Counted from the first letter of the stretch, positions 1 through 6,039 are shown. The stretch is 7,241 nt of DNA from Vibrio madracius (GCA_000695745.1 ASHK01000550.1:1-7241); one strand, 5' to 3'. Notes: generated by a model from the letters alone, not told the origin. A program made the numbers and translations.

Positions 1-52
1 AAAATAAAACGAAATCAAAAACAAATACTTAGCAAATTAGTTCGCAAATAAT

Positions 53-65
53 CGTGAGCCTCACG
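53..65. promoter_or_regulatory. operator-like inverted repeat upstream of the first gene
   Basis: CGTGAG and CTCACG form a perfect 6-bp inverted repeat around a single central C. It lies 14 bases upstream of the extended -10 element at 79-87, where a -35 box would normally be, so a protein bound here could block or assist RNA polymerase. The basic protein encoded just downstream is a possible autoregulator. The symmetry is seen; the operator role is inferred. Confidence 0.35.
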
Positions 66-78
66 AAAAAATCTCAAG

Positions 79-87
79 TGGTATGAT
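79..87 (+). promoter_or_regulatory. extended -10 promoter for the first gene
   Basis: TGGTATGAT reads as an extended -10 element (TG, one base, then TATGAT, five of six matches to TATAAT). No good -35 box is found at the usual 16-18 base spacing, which is common for extended -10 promoters. Transcription would begin near 94, leaving a leader of about 30 bases before the ATG at 125. Confidence 0.45.
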
Positions 88-124
88 AGATTTTCAATGT
101 CAGAACATCGTAGATAGGTAATAG

Positions 125-628
125 ATGGCTAAGTCAGCAAAAGAAAGACAAAGAGAAGTCGCATTACGACGCAAGGAATCAGGATTAGTACAGAAAAAAT
201 GCTATTTCACAGAGTTCACCAAAGATGGTTTAGAGCAAGTTTCTGAACTACTTGGATACAGTGAGAAAGACCTCAATAGAGATGAGAATATCTCATTCAT
301 TCTCGATTACTGTGTATCTGTGACTCTAAATTTTCTTGAAGGCTACGATAATGGAATTCTCCCCAAAACGAAGGAAGCACAGTATCTATTTAAGATGAAA
401 CAGATTGCCACTTTTAGACAAAACCAAGGTGACTCAACTCAAGATGTTTTGGATCATTTGATCAGGTGGAAATACAAAACACCTACGATAATTAGAAGAA
501 GGAAAAACGGTAGATATGTACCTCGGCAACGTACTTACTGGAGCATTGAAGGCGTAGAGTTACTCTTAAATGACAAGAAGTATGCTCGGCAAGTACAATT
601 GCTGAATAAGTCTTTTCATGTCGAGTAG
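125..628 (+). CDS. hypothetical basic protein, possibly DNA-binding, of an integrative element
   Basis: This 167-residue protein is not one I recognise. Its first 25 residues (AKSAKERQREVALRRKESG) are highly charged and resemble the AKSxxERQRxxRxRR opening of small phage and plasmid regulators that often precedes a ribbon-helix-helix fold. A short strand-like piece (about 24-31) and two predicted helices (34-44 and 54-72) follow. The C-terminal half is rich in Lys and Arg (RRRKNGR at 124-130, RQR at 134-136). There are no membrane segments and no catalytic motif. The ATG at 125 has a weak AGG Shine-Dalgarno about six bases upstream and sits below its own promoter. The gene is more A/T-rich than those after position 986 and lies just inside a tmRNA-tail junction, so it probably came with a mobile element. 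The coding call is fairly firm; the DNA-binding role is inference. Confidence 0.7.
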   Translation: MAKSAKERQREVALRRKESGLVQKKCYFTEFTKDGLEQVSELLGYSEKDLNRDENISFILDYCVSVTLNFLEGYDNGILPKTKEAQYLFKMKQIATFRQNQGDSTQDVLDHLIRWKYKTPTIIRRRKNGRYVPRQRTYWSIEGVELLLNDKKYARQVQLLNKSFHVE

Positions 629-694
629 TTGTAGTTCCGAGCAGAAATTGTGATAGCAATCAGAATTCTAGAACAATAATGACATTTTATTTTT

Positions 695-714
695 TTACCC
701 AACGACTTACCCAA
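695..714. repeat. tandem TTACCCAA repeats near the element end
   Basis: TTACCCAA occurs at 695-702 and again at 707-714, in the same direction and 12 bases apart. About 30 bases further right (746-758) is a perfect short palindrome, AACTCA-A-TGAGTT. Short direct repeats spaced by about one helical turn, 60-80 bases from an attachment core, are what arm-type binding sites of a tyrosine recombinase or its excision factor look like. Only the repeats are seen; the recombinase link is inferred, and no integrase gene lies in the window. The rest of 629-767 shows no gene and no clear terminator for the upstream gene. Confidence 0.3.
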
Positions 715-767
715 ACACAACGAAACAAAATCAATTAGTATTTAAAACTCAATGAGTTAGCCTCTAA

Positions 768-791
768 GTTCAGATGACGCCAGCTCCACCA
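768..791 (+). mobile_element. attR-like remnant of the tmRNA (ssrA) 3' end
   Basis: CGCCAGCTCCACCA at 778-791 is identical to the last 14 bases of gammaproteobacterial tmRNA as I know it, including the CCA end. GTTCA at 768-772 lies at the correct distance for the start of the tmRNA T-loop, but the bases between differ and the T-stem cannot form. No tmRNA body lies upstream, so this is a 3'-end copy and not a working gene. Tyrosine-recombinase islands (V. cholerae VPI-1 and E. coli CP4-57 are known cases) use this end of ssrA as attachment site. They rebuild ssrA at one side and leave a short copy at the other. I infer that mobile DNA lies to the left and native chromosome to the right. The CCA also begins a 12-bp perfect palindrome, CCAAACGTTTGG (789-800). 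Confidence 0.6.
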
Positions 792-800
792 AACGTTTGG

Positions 801-835
801 AAAGGGCGATAACTCCTAGAGTTATCGCCCTTTTT
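801..835 (+). terminator. strong intrinsic terminator, probably the original ssrA terminator
   Basis: Bases 801-815 pair perfectly with 819-833 (15 bp, GC-rich lower stem with GGGCG, loop CTA), and five T residues follow at 831-835. It starts ten bases after the tmRNA-like CCA end, where the terminator of ssrA would be. If the island reading is right, it has been cut off from its promoter and now only shields the next gene from transcription out of the element. The remaining stretch to 985 holds no gene, and I see no convincing promoter in it. Confidence 0.85.
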
Positions 836-985
836 GTCTCTTGCGTCCCTCCTCATACCTAGCAAATGCACTTTGATGTAGGATAAGTCTCCTAAGCTCG
901 ACAATTTAGTAATCTGTAGTTGATACCGAAACAACCATAACAATTCGAGTTACACTTGATAGGTCACAACTAATGACGAGGGCTT

Positions 986-1705
986 ATGACCACTTCTCCA
1001 GCCATCTTACGTAAAGTTTGGTATTCACCGTCTATCAACCTTGGGCTTCGAGCCACCAGCGCTATCGTGATCTTTATCGGCCTAGGGGTGCTATTTGATC
1101 ACATTAATCTTGCTATGACCGCGTTAATGACCATGCCTGCTGCATTGATCAGTGGCTTAGATACTGCCGGACCTCGGCGGTGGACACGATTTGTCATTAC
1201 GGCGATCACTTGGAGTGTCACATTAGCGATTAGCGCTACTTTGCTGAGAATGGATCTACCTCTTTGGCTAACCTATGGAGTAATCGCTGCTGTTTTGGCG
1301 AGTTTTGCCATCAATGGCGCATTTTGGGGACGCTTAGGGATGTCAAGTTTGCTCATCGCTGTGGTCAGCTTGTCGCTCCATAATTCACATTCAAGCACGT
1401 TATTATTCTGTATGTTGGTCATAGGCCCTCTGACTTTTTCTTTGTTCAGTTGGTTATGGTTTGCTCTGTGGAAACACTATGCGTTACGAGTTTGTCTGTC
1501 TGCAATTTATGAAAAGTTAGCGGACTATATCCAATATCGACAGTCCTACCTACTAGGAAATGAAAATGAAGCCCCCAAGAGGCTGATAAAATATGAATTA
1601 ATAGAACTGTTTCAACAAGCCCTTCAATCTGAATCTTTTCGTTCAAAAAAAGATGATGTTTACTCGCTCAGACAGGCTCTTTTTTGTTGCCTTAGATACT
1701 TTTGA
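986..1705 (+). CDS. FUSC-family membrane transporter, N-terminal part (frameshifted gene)
   Basis: This is the first third of a FUSC-type inner-membrane protein of the YccS/AaeB kind, a family that includes aromatic-acid efflux pumps. About six hydrophobic segments (roughly residues 20-40, 41-57, 68-87, 93-110, 118-133 and 139-161) are followed by a soluble, helical region from about 165. The frame closes with a TGA at 1703-1705 after 239 codons, while the family is usually near 650-720 residues. The last dozen or so codons (about ALFCCLRYF) look out of frame, because the overlapping frame gives the family-like LFFVALDTFE at the same place. The ATG at 986 has a GAGG a few bases upstream; an earlier ATG at 973 is in another frame. 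Read with one base removed near 1645-1685, the gene spans 986-3029 and encodes about 680 residues. The substrate cannot be read from the sequence. Confidence 0.75.
   Translation: MTTSPAILRKVWYSPSINLGLRATSAIVIFIGLGVLFDHINLAMTALMTMPAALISGLDTAGPRRWTRFVITAITWSVTLAISATLLRMDLPLWLTYGVIAAVLASFAINGAFWGRLGMSSLLIAVVSLSLHNSHSSTLLFCMLVIGPLTFSLFSWLWFALWKHYALRVCLSAIYEKLADYIQYRQSYLLGNENEAPKRLIKYELIELFQQALQSESFRSKKDDVYSLRQALFCCLRYF
1645..1685 (+). other. frameshift interval joining the two FUSC reading frames
   Basis: The upstream frame must lose one base (or the ribosome move +1) somewhere here to continue into the downstream frame. Candidates are the A7 run at 1645-1651, the region near 1674 (dropping one A gives the family-like LRRLFFVALDTFE), and the T6 run at 1680-1685. 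The upstream stop is also a slippery TTT TGA (1700-1705), on which tRNA-Phe could re-pair one base forward, as in prfB. However, no Shine-Dalgarno-like stimulator precedes it, and the residues just before it do not fit the family. A real mutation, a sequencing error or slippage all remain possible. Confidence 0.7.
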
Positions 1706-3029
1706 GGTTGTTTTAACCAGTCACACCAGTAACCCCGATCTCTTGTCACAATTTCAATCCAGTAAGTCCAAACGCGACTTGCTGTTGATTTGGAGTCAAC
1801 ACTGCCAGCAACGGTTACGTTCCAAAGCTCAACAATTGCTTTATAACCAAAAAGCGAACACCACACCTCTAAACTCATTAGAACAAGAAGCTCATGAATT
1901 AATTGAAGCGGTAAAACTGGAAGATCAACCTCGTTTTCGTTATTGGGCCTACGCCATTAAACATATTTCACGTCGTATTGAGCTAAACGAACCCGCTTAT
2001 GAACGTGCTTTTGAAGTACAGCCCTTCGAACTGTCGTGGCGTTGGCCTAGTAAAAATAATCCTATTTGGCGGCATGTTGCTCGTATTGGACTTATGTTTG
2101 CCATCGGTACGGGCCTTGCTGAGTATTTCGAGTTGATTCGTCCTGATTGGGTGCTTATCTCAATGCTGATGGTCATTCAACCTAGCTTCCTGGCGACAAA
2201 AAGTAAAACATGGCAGCGCTGCTTTGGGACGGCACTCGGTGTACTATTTGCCACTAGCGTAATAAAGATTGGTATCCCGACTAGCGCAATTTACGCACTG
2301 ATCATTATGTTACTACCCGTTGCTATGTTGAACATCATGCGACGTTATTCTCTTGCCATTGGCTGTATTACCGCTTTGCTTATTTTGGTTTATCACGCTT
2401 TAGCGCATCAAGGGTTGAATTTCGCAGCGCCGCGCTTGGTTGATAATCTCGTTGGTGGGGCGATTGTCCTGCTCGGATACAGCTTCTTGTGGCCGCAATG
2501 GCGCGGTAAAGAAATACATACTCAAGCACTAAAGGCATTGGACAGTTCAAAAAGCCTCTTTTTGTATTGCTTTCAACAACTTCAATTAGAGCCTCAATTT
2601 AGAAGCCATAAGGATCTCACCAAACAAAGAGCAGCAATGCTCACTGCAGAAAGTGACCTTGAGTTGATATATAACGAGATGCAACAAGAACCCAAACGCA
2701 CCCGCAGTAATTCGCATTATTATGAAGATATGCTGAGCCACTATCGGTTACTTAACCACTATCTTTGCTTGTTGTTACCACTGGTGAGAACAGGGGTGTC
2801 TTATAAAGGTTCAGAACAAGTAGAAGGCTTAATCAACAATGCTATGGATGCTTTGATCACTAGCCTCAAAGACCAGCATATTCATGAACTCCCTCCTTTG
2901 AGCGATCAAACTGCAGACAGCCATCCTACATTTACATCAGGTCAGCGCTCAGTTGAAGAGATAATTTGGTTGGCGCTAATGACCATAAAACAAATGCACG
3001 AGTTGGTCAGACGAAACCTAACGCACTGA
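1653..3029 (+). CDS. FUSC-family membrane transporter, C-terminal part (frameshifted gene)
   Basis: This frame carries the middle soluble domain and the second membrane block of the same FUSC protein. LFFVALDTFEVVLTSH (residues 9-24) matches, as I recall it, the YccS pattern FVAxDxxExxxxSH. About six hydrophobic segments follow between residues 141 and 281, with the FUSC hallmarks RPDWVLISMLMVIQPSF (163-179), RCFGTALG (189-196) and RLVDNLVGG (261-269). The remaining 175 residues are a cytoplasmic helical tail. The first ATG (1653) directly follows the A7 run and has no clear ribosome-binding site, so independent translation is doubtful; it is better read as the continuation of the frame begun at 986. 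It lies alone and converges on the aldolase-family gene. If the shift is real, the protein is probably lost. Confidence 0.8.
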   Translation: MMFTRSDRLFFVALDTFEVVLTSHTSNPDLLSQFQSSKSKRDLLLIWSQHCQQRLRSKAQQLLYNQKANTTPLNSLEQEAHELIEAVKLEDQPRFRYWAYAIKHISRRIELNEPAYERAFEVQPFELSWRWPSKNNPIWRHVARIGLMFAIGTGLAEYFELIRPDWVLISMLMVIQPSFLATKSKTWQRCFGTALGVLFATSVIKIGIPTSAIYALIIMLLPVAMLNIMRRYSLAIGCITALLILVYHALAHQGLNFAAPRLVDNLVGGAIVLLGYSFLWPQWRGKEIHTQALKALDSSKSLFLYCFQQLQLEPQFRSHKDLTKQRAAMLTAESDLELIYNEMQQEPKRTRSNSHYYEDMLSHYRLLNHYLCLLLPLVRTGVSYKGSEQVEGLINNAMDALITSLKDQHIHELPPLSDQTADSHPTFTSGQRSVEEIIWLALMTIKQMHELVRRNLTH

Positions 3030-3058
3030 GTACCATTATGCTATTGCCTAAACAACTT

Positions 3059-3134
3059 GTGGTCACCCAAGCGAATTTGAAACGCGTTGTGCGTGACCAC
3101 GTTTAAACCACACAGGTTTTACATGTTTAAAACC
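3059..3134. terminator. inverted repeats between convergent genes, possible bidirectional terminator
   Basis: GTGGTCAC at 3059-3066 pairs with GTGACCAC at 3093-3100 (8 bp, 26-base loop). GGTTTTA at 3115-3121 pairs with TAAAACC at 3128-3134 (7 bp, 6-base loop). They fill the 111-base gap between the ends of the FUSC and aldolase genes, where both transcripts must stop. Neither is a classical GC-rich stem with a clean T-run, so this is a weak call. Confidence 0.35.
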
Positions 3135-3140
3135 AATGAG

Positions 3141-4205
3141 CTACTGGCAAGCCTCTTCGATTAAGGCGAAATAAGCTTTCAGCTCCTCATCAGACAGATT
3201 CAGCAATGTATCGCCCACATACCATTCAATGTAACTGTGTTGAGGCAACAACCCCTGTTGCGGGTTACCAATCCAAACACTGTGGCGTTTCGCGATATTA
3301 TCGCGCAGTGTTATCGCCTTTTTCTGACTGATTGGCAGATGAAGATGCAGCATATTGGCTTGTGGTGTTTGTGGATTGGCGGTGATTGATGGATATTGCT
3401 CTAAGAGTTGGTAAAGCTGCAACGTACGTTCAAATAAAGCAGGGAGTGTTTGAAGACGTGCTTCAAACTGCATAGCGGCAGCCACAATGTAAGGCGAACG
3501 ATGGTAAACGCTCCCTCCTTGTCGATGCATCCAAATTCTCGCTTTATCGATGAACGCTTTATTACCAAGTAGCATTGCCCCCCCTAAGCCACCAACGCCT
3601 TTATAGAGGGAGACGTAAACCGAATCAAAGCCATTCGCTATCTCTTGATAAGATCTTTGGTAATAGGCGGCTGATTCCCAAAGCCGCGCACCGTCCATAT
3701 GCAGATGAATATTCTGGCTTTGGCAGTGTTTTTTTATCGCCTCTAATTCACCAAAACTAGGCAGTTGGCCGCCAATTTCTCGCATCGGTAACTCATAGAC
3801 CACCGCCCCAAGCGAGTCTGGTATTTGTAAAAGCGATGACAAATTCCACGGCTCATAAGGTTGACCTACTGGCAGCGCATTAAAACGATTTTGCAGCTGA
3901 TAACCTTGGTTTTCATGGATATAAATATGACACGAAGGATGCATAGCCACATTGTGACAACCTCGTTGTTCGCAGGCTATTTGCAAGGCTGTCGGCTGTG
4001 CCATAGTACCAGTAATAACAAATAAACCCGCTTCAAATCCAACAAGTTCAGCGATTTGACGTTCAAAAGACTGAATCAGTGTTCCTTCACCGTATTTATC
4101 ATGCTGTACATCATTTTGCTCACACCAAGTTGCCATTTGAGAAAACATTTCCGCTGGTTTAACTGCACGGTTTCCTGACAATACCAGTTGACACTTATCC
4201 TGCAT
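3141..4205 (-). CDS. threonine aldolase-family PLP enzyme (beta-eliminating lyase type)
   Basis: This is a 354-residue fold-type I pyridoxal-phosphate enzyme, probably cytosolic. The nearest known activity is low-specificity L-threonine aldolase, which cleaves threonine or allo-threonine to glycine and acetaldehyde. Visible landmarks are DKYGEGTLIQSFE (36-48), GTMAQPTAL (66-74) in the cofactor-phosphate loop, HMDGARLWE (169-177) with the PLP-ring aspartate D171, and SLYKGVGGLGGA (199-210) in which K202 should form the Schiff base. It lacks the LRSDTVT opening of E. coli LtaE and has YKGVGGLGG where LtaE has SKGLGTPVG. It therefore belongs to a divergent branch, and the substrate is uncertain; I give no symbol. 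The start is supported by AAGGAAG (4217-4211), five bases before the ATG. It is transcribed away from dedA and towards the FUSC gene. Confidence 0.85.
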   Translation of the reverse strand: MQDKCQLVLSGNRAVKPAEMFSQMATWCEQNDVQHDKYGEGTLIQSFERQIAELVGFEAGLFVITGTMAQPTALQIACEQRGCHNVAMHPSCHIYIHENQGYQLQNRFNALPVGQPYEPWNLSSLLQIPDSLGAVVYELPMREIGGQLPSFGELEAIKKHCQSQNIHLHMDGARLWESAAYYQRSYQEIANGFDSVYVSLYKGVGGLGGAMLLGNKAFIDKARIWMHRQGGSVYHRSPYIVAAAMQFEARLQTLPALFERTLQLYQLLEQYPSITANPQTPQANMLHLHLPISQKKAITLRDNIAKRHSVWIGNPQQGLLPQHSYIEWYVGDTLLNLSDEELKAYFALIEEACQ

Positions 4206-4412
4206 CGTTTCTTCCTTTCATTTGTACAAACCGTACTCACCATGTCATCGGTTAGTTCTATAGTAAAGAGAAGTTTGTCAAACGATTGCCCAATAGCAAA
4301 ATGCCGTTTTATTGGAACTTTCATTGACGAACAGAAACAACCGGAGTATCTATCACTAGAGCGTTTCTTGAGGACTCGACCTTTGCAACATATCAATGAC
4401 CTATTATTGGCT

Positions 4413-4994
4413 ATGAAGCCACTACTTGAACAATACGGCTACTTCGCCCTAATCGTCAGTATATTTTTGGAAGGGGTTGGTGTCCCAATGCCGGGGCAGT
4501 CTTTAATGATTGCGGCCTCTATTCTTTCCTCACAACAAGTGATGAACCTTACATTGGTGTTACTAATCTCATGGTTGAGCTGTTTCTTAGGGAACACTTG
4601 TGGTTATCTACTTGGCTACTATTTCGAAGGCTGGCTTGATAAGAAAGGTTATATCTCTGGGCCTAAGATGCAAAAGTTACAGTCTATGATTAAACGCTAC
4701 GGTCCAGCGTGTTTGGTAGTCAGCCGCTTTATTGAAGGTATGAAGCAATTTATGCCCCTGGCGTGTGGTGTCGCCAAGATGCCTCGTAATGAATTTTTAT
4801 TGGGTAATGCGGTGGCCACCACTATTTGGGTCGCAGTCTTTGGCGTGCTCACTCACTTTGCGTTTGATCATTTGCAGCTGTTCCAACAGTTTTATCACCA
4901 CCATAGAACTGTCGTTTGGTCAATTTCTGCTGTGTTGTTTGTCGCTCTCATTGTCGCTCTTATGACGAGAAAGCGACGCGTCTCTAATCAGTAG
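4413..4994 (+). CDS. DedA-family inner-membrane protein
   Basis: This encodes 193 residues of the DedA (SNARE-associated/VTT) superfamily, whose members flip phospholipids or undecaprenyl phosphate or support membrane homeostasis. The opening MKPLLEQYGYFALIVSIFLEG is typical. Key positions are E20 with VPMPGQS (24-30) in the first re-entrant region and SRFIEGMKQFMPLACG (104-119) in the second. R105 is kept, but E108 and K111 stand where many members have Pro and Arg. Hydrophobic stretches continue near 45-70, 130-150 and 167-184, and the protein ends in a basic tail (RKRR). The frame is open back to 4188, but that extension would overlap the divergent aldolase gene by 18 bases and adds 75 residues with no family resemblance, so I prefer the ATG at 4413, though its ribosome-binding site is weak. 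The 3' end overlaps the convergent acetyltransferase gene by 11 bases. Confidence 0.85.
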   Translation: MKPLLEQYGYFALIVSIFLEGVGVPMPGQSLMIAASILSSQQVMNLTLVLLISWLSCFLGNTCGYLLGYYFEGWLDKKGYISGPKMQKLQSMIKRYGPACLVVSRFIEGMKQFMPLACGVAKMPRNEFLLGNAVATTIWVAVFGVLTHFAFDHLQLFQQFYHHHRTVVWSISAVLFVALIVALMTRKRRVSNQ

Positions 4995-5499
4995 TGACCT
5001 TTAACTCTAAACGCAGTACATCTTTGTCATCGGGCTTAGTGCCGTCTTCCGACTGTTTAAGCCCTAGGCGGCGGCAAACTGCAATAGCCGCTTTGTTTCC
5101 GGCTTTGGTTTCAGCAAATATGACCGAGGGGGCAAATTGAGCAATACCAAACTCAATTAACGCAGACATGGCTTCAACAGCAATCCCTCGTCCTTGTCTA
5201 TCGACAGCGAGACCAAATCCTATCGAAGCTTGATTGTCTGCCTCTAAACGAAAAGCGACGGTACCGATTACCTGATGACTCTCTTTGCCTTCAATCACAA
5301 GTTGAAACTTAGTGCGTGGACGTTGTTCTGATTGTTCGACAAACATCTCAAGTAAATGCGCATTGAACTCGGGTGAGCACTCTTCTTTAGGATAGAAGGT
5401 TTGATATTTTGGGTGAGACGTTATGGTGAGCCATGCCTCGATATCACCCAGTTGAAAATCACGTAAAATAAGTCGTTCTGTTTCTAGCGTTAATTCCAT
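4984..5499 (-). CDS. GNAT-family N-acetyltransferase (RimJ/RimL-like)
   Basis: This 171-residue protein is of the Acetyltransf_3 (RimJ/RimL) branch of GNAT enzymes, which move an acetyl group from acetyl-CoA to an amine, often a protein N-terminus. The opening MELTLETERLILRDFQLGDIEAW (1-23) is the family's usual first strand and helix. IGFGLAVDRQGRGIAVEAMSAL (93-114) is motif A, with the RQGRGIA pyrophosphate-binding loop at 101-107. ETKAGNKAAIAVCRRLGLKQ (130-149) is the matching motif B region. The substrate cannot be predicted. The frame stays open to a GTG at 5526, but the ATG at 5499 begins exactly at the family consensus and has GAGA upstream. It overlaps the end of dedA tail to tail by 11 bases. 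Confidence 0.85.
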   Translation of the reverse strand: MELTLETERLILRDFQLGDIEAWLTITSHPKYQTFYPKEECSPEFNAHLLEMFVEQSEQRPRTKFQLVIEGKESHQVIGTVAFRLEADNQASIGFGLAVDRQGRGIAVEAMSALIEFGIAQFAPSVIFAETKAGNKAAIAVCRRLGLKQSEDGTKPDDKDVLRLELKVTTD

Positions 5500-5602
5500 T
5501 TTGTTCTCTTTGTAGATCGGGCACACCTAACTGCCGCCTAATTTTGGCAAGGCTGCATGTTTATCACACTCGTCCATTGAATAGAGTGACGCAAGTAGCT
5601 AT

Positions 5603-5631
5603 TTGAAGACCAGAAAGATTTAGTGTAGAAC
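5603..5631 (+). promoter_or_regulatory. weak sigma70-like promoter before the micro-ORF
   Basis: TTGAAG (5603-5608) and TAGAAC (5626-5631) are separated by exactly 17 bases and each match the consensus at four of six positions. The start point would be near 5638, about 20 bases before the ATG at 5658. Such a match can arise by chance in A/T-rich DNA. Confidence 0.25.
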
Positions 5632-5657
5632 AAATGGCCAAATTTAGAGTCATTGTT

Positions 5658-5732
5658 ATGCGTAAAAAAGCCCGCTTTCGTCCAAACAATGTGAAAAAAT
5701 CCGCTGTCCCTTGTGGCTGTTTTCGGCTCTAG
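5658..5732 (+). CDS. speculative 24-residue basic micro-ORF
   Basis: Twenty-four codons encode a strongly basic peptide with two cysteines, starting MRKKARFRPNNVKK and ending CGCFRL before a TAG. AGAG at 5646-5649 is eight bases from the ATG, and a weak promoter lies upstream. An in-frame ATG at 5634 would give 32 residues (MAKFRVIV added) but would lie before the predicted transcription start. I recognise no family. It may be a microprotein, an upstream reading frame in a long ribB leader, or chance. Confidence 0.22.
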   Translation: MRKKARFRPNNVKKSAVPCGCFRL

Positions 5733-5894
5733 TCTCTCAACTTTCTTTGCCCATTTACTCAGCAGTTAGACGATCCCGTGACATTGCTTAGATTTAGATG
5801 CTAGAGGTGCCAAATATGATTATTGCGAGCTCAGGTGCTTTTCAAGCTGACAAAAAATCGCTACCATTTGGCTGTCGTTAAGACACTAACTTTT

Positions 5895-6037
5895 ATTCTC
5901 AGGGCGGGGCGAAATTCCCCACCGGCGGTAAATCAGTTTTTTGATAAGCCCGCGAGCGCTTAATTCTATTGAGTTAAGGTCAGCAGATCTGGTGAGAATC
6001 CAGAGCCGACGGTTACAGTCCGGATGGGAGAGGATAA
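5895..6037 (+). promoter_or_regulatory. FMN riboswitch (RFN element) controlling ribB
   Basis: The conserved RFN core is present almost letter for letter: AGGGCGGGGCGAAATTCCCC (5901-5920), ACCGGCGGT (5921-5929), AGCCCGCGAGCG (5947-5958), GGTCAGCAGATCTGGTGAGA (5979-5998), ATCCAGAGCCGACGG (5999-6012), and TTACAGTCCGGATGGGAGAGGATAA (6013-6037). The closing P1 helix joins TTCTC near 5896-5900 with GAGAGGA near 6028-6034. Together these form the six-helix junction that binds flavin mononucleotide. FMN binding is expected to turn down the ribB gene that starts 200 bases further on. The variable stem (about 5959-5978) carries TTAATTCTATTGAGTTAA, a simple hairpin. I am very sure of the identity; whether control is at transcription or translation cannot be settled from the sequence. 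Confidence 0.97.
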
Positions 6038-6039
6038 TA

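Larger units (their letters stand above)
5500..5894. other. long intergenic region between the acetyltransferase gene and the riboswitch
   Basis: About 395 bases separate the divergent acetyltransferase gene from the FMN riboswitch. It must contain promoters for both. A possible ribB promoter is TTTTCA (5840-5845, with 16 bases to the next box) and TACCAT (5862-5867), which would start transcription shortly before the aptamer, but it is weak. The only coding signal is the micro-ORF at 5658-5732, listed separately. I see no RNA gene, repeat array or mobile-element end here. Confidence 0.5.

Noticed and set aside
768..791. A complete tRNA or tmRNA gene ending at the CCA
   Set aside because: The upstream bases cannot form a T-stem, anticodon arm or matching 5' acceptor strand, so only a 3'-end copy is present.
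1700..1705. Programmed +1 frameshifting at TTT TGA in the FUSC gene
   Set aside because: The slippery codon is real, but there is no upstream Shine-Dalgarno-like stimulator, and using this site would insert FCCLRYF where the family pattern is FFVALDTF; a shift further upstream fits better.
1446..1878. Two minus-strand open frames inside the FUSC gene
   Set aside because: Both lie wholly within a strongly supported coding region on the other strand, have no recognisable domain and no promoter or ribosome-binding site.
4076..4396. A 106-residue minus-strand frame across the start of the aldolase-family gene
   Set aside because: It overlaps the aldolase start out of frame and spans its upstream region; the composition is unlike a real protein.
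4188..4412. An upstream extension of the dedA frame giving a 268-residue protein
   Set aside because: It would start inside the divergent aldolase-family gene and adds 75 residues with no DedA resemblance; the family-like sequence begins at the ATG at 4413.
5500..5526. A GTG start for the acetyltransferase adding nine residues
   Set aside because: The family consensus begins at the ATG at 5499, and the GTG has no good ribosome-binding site.
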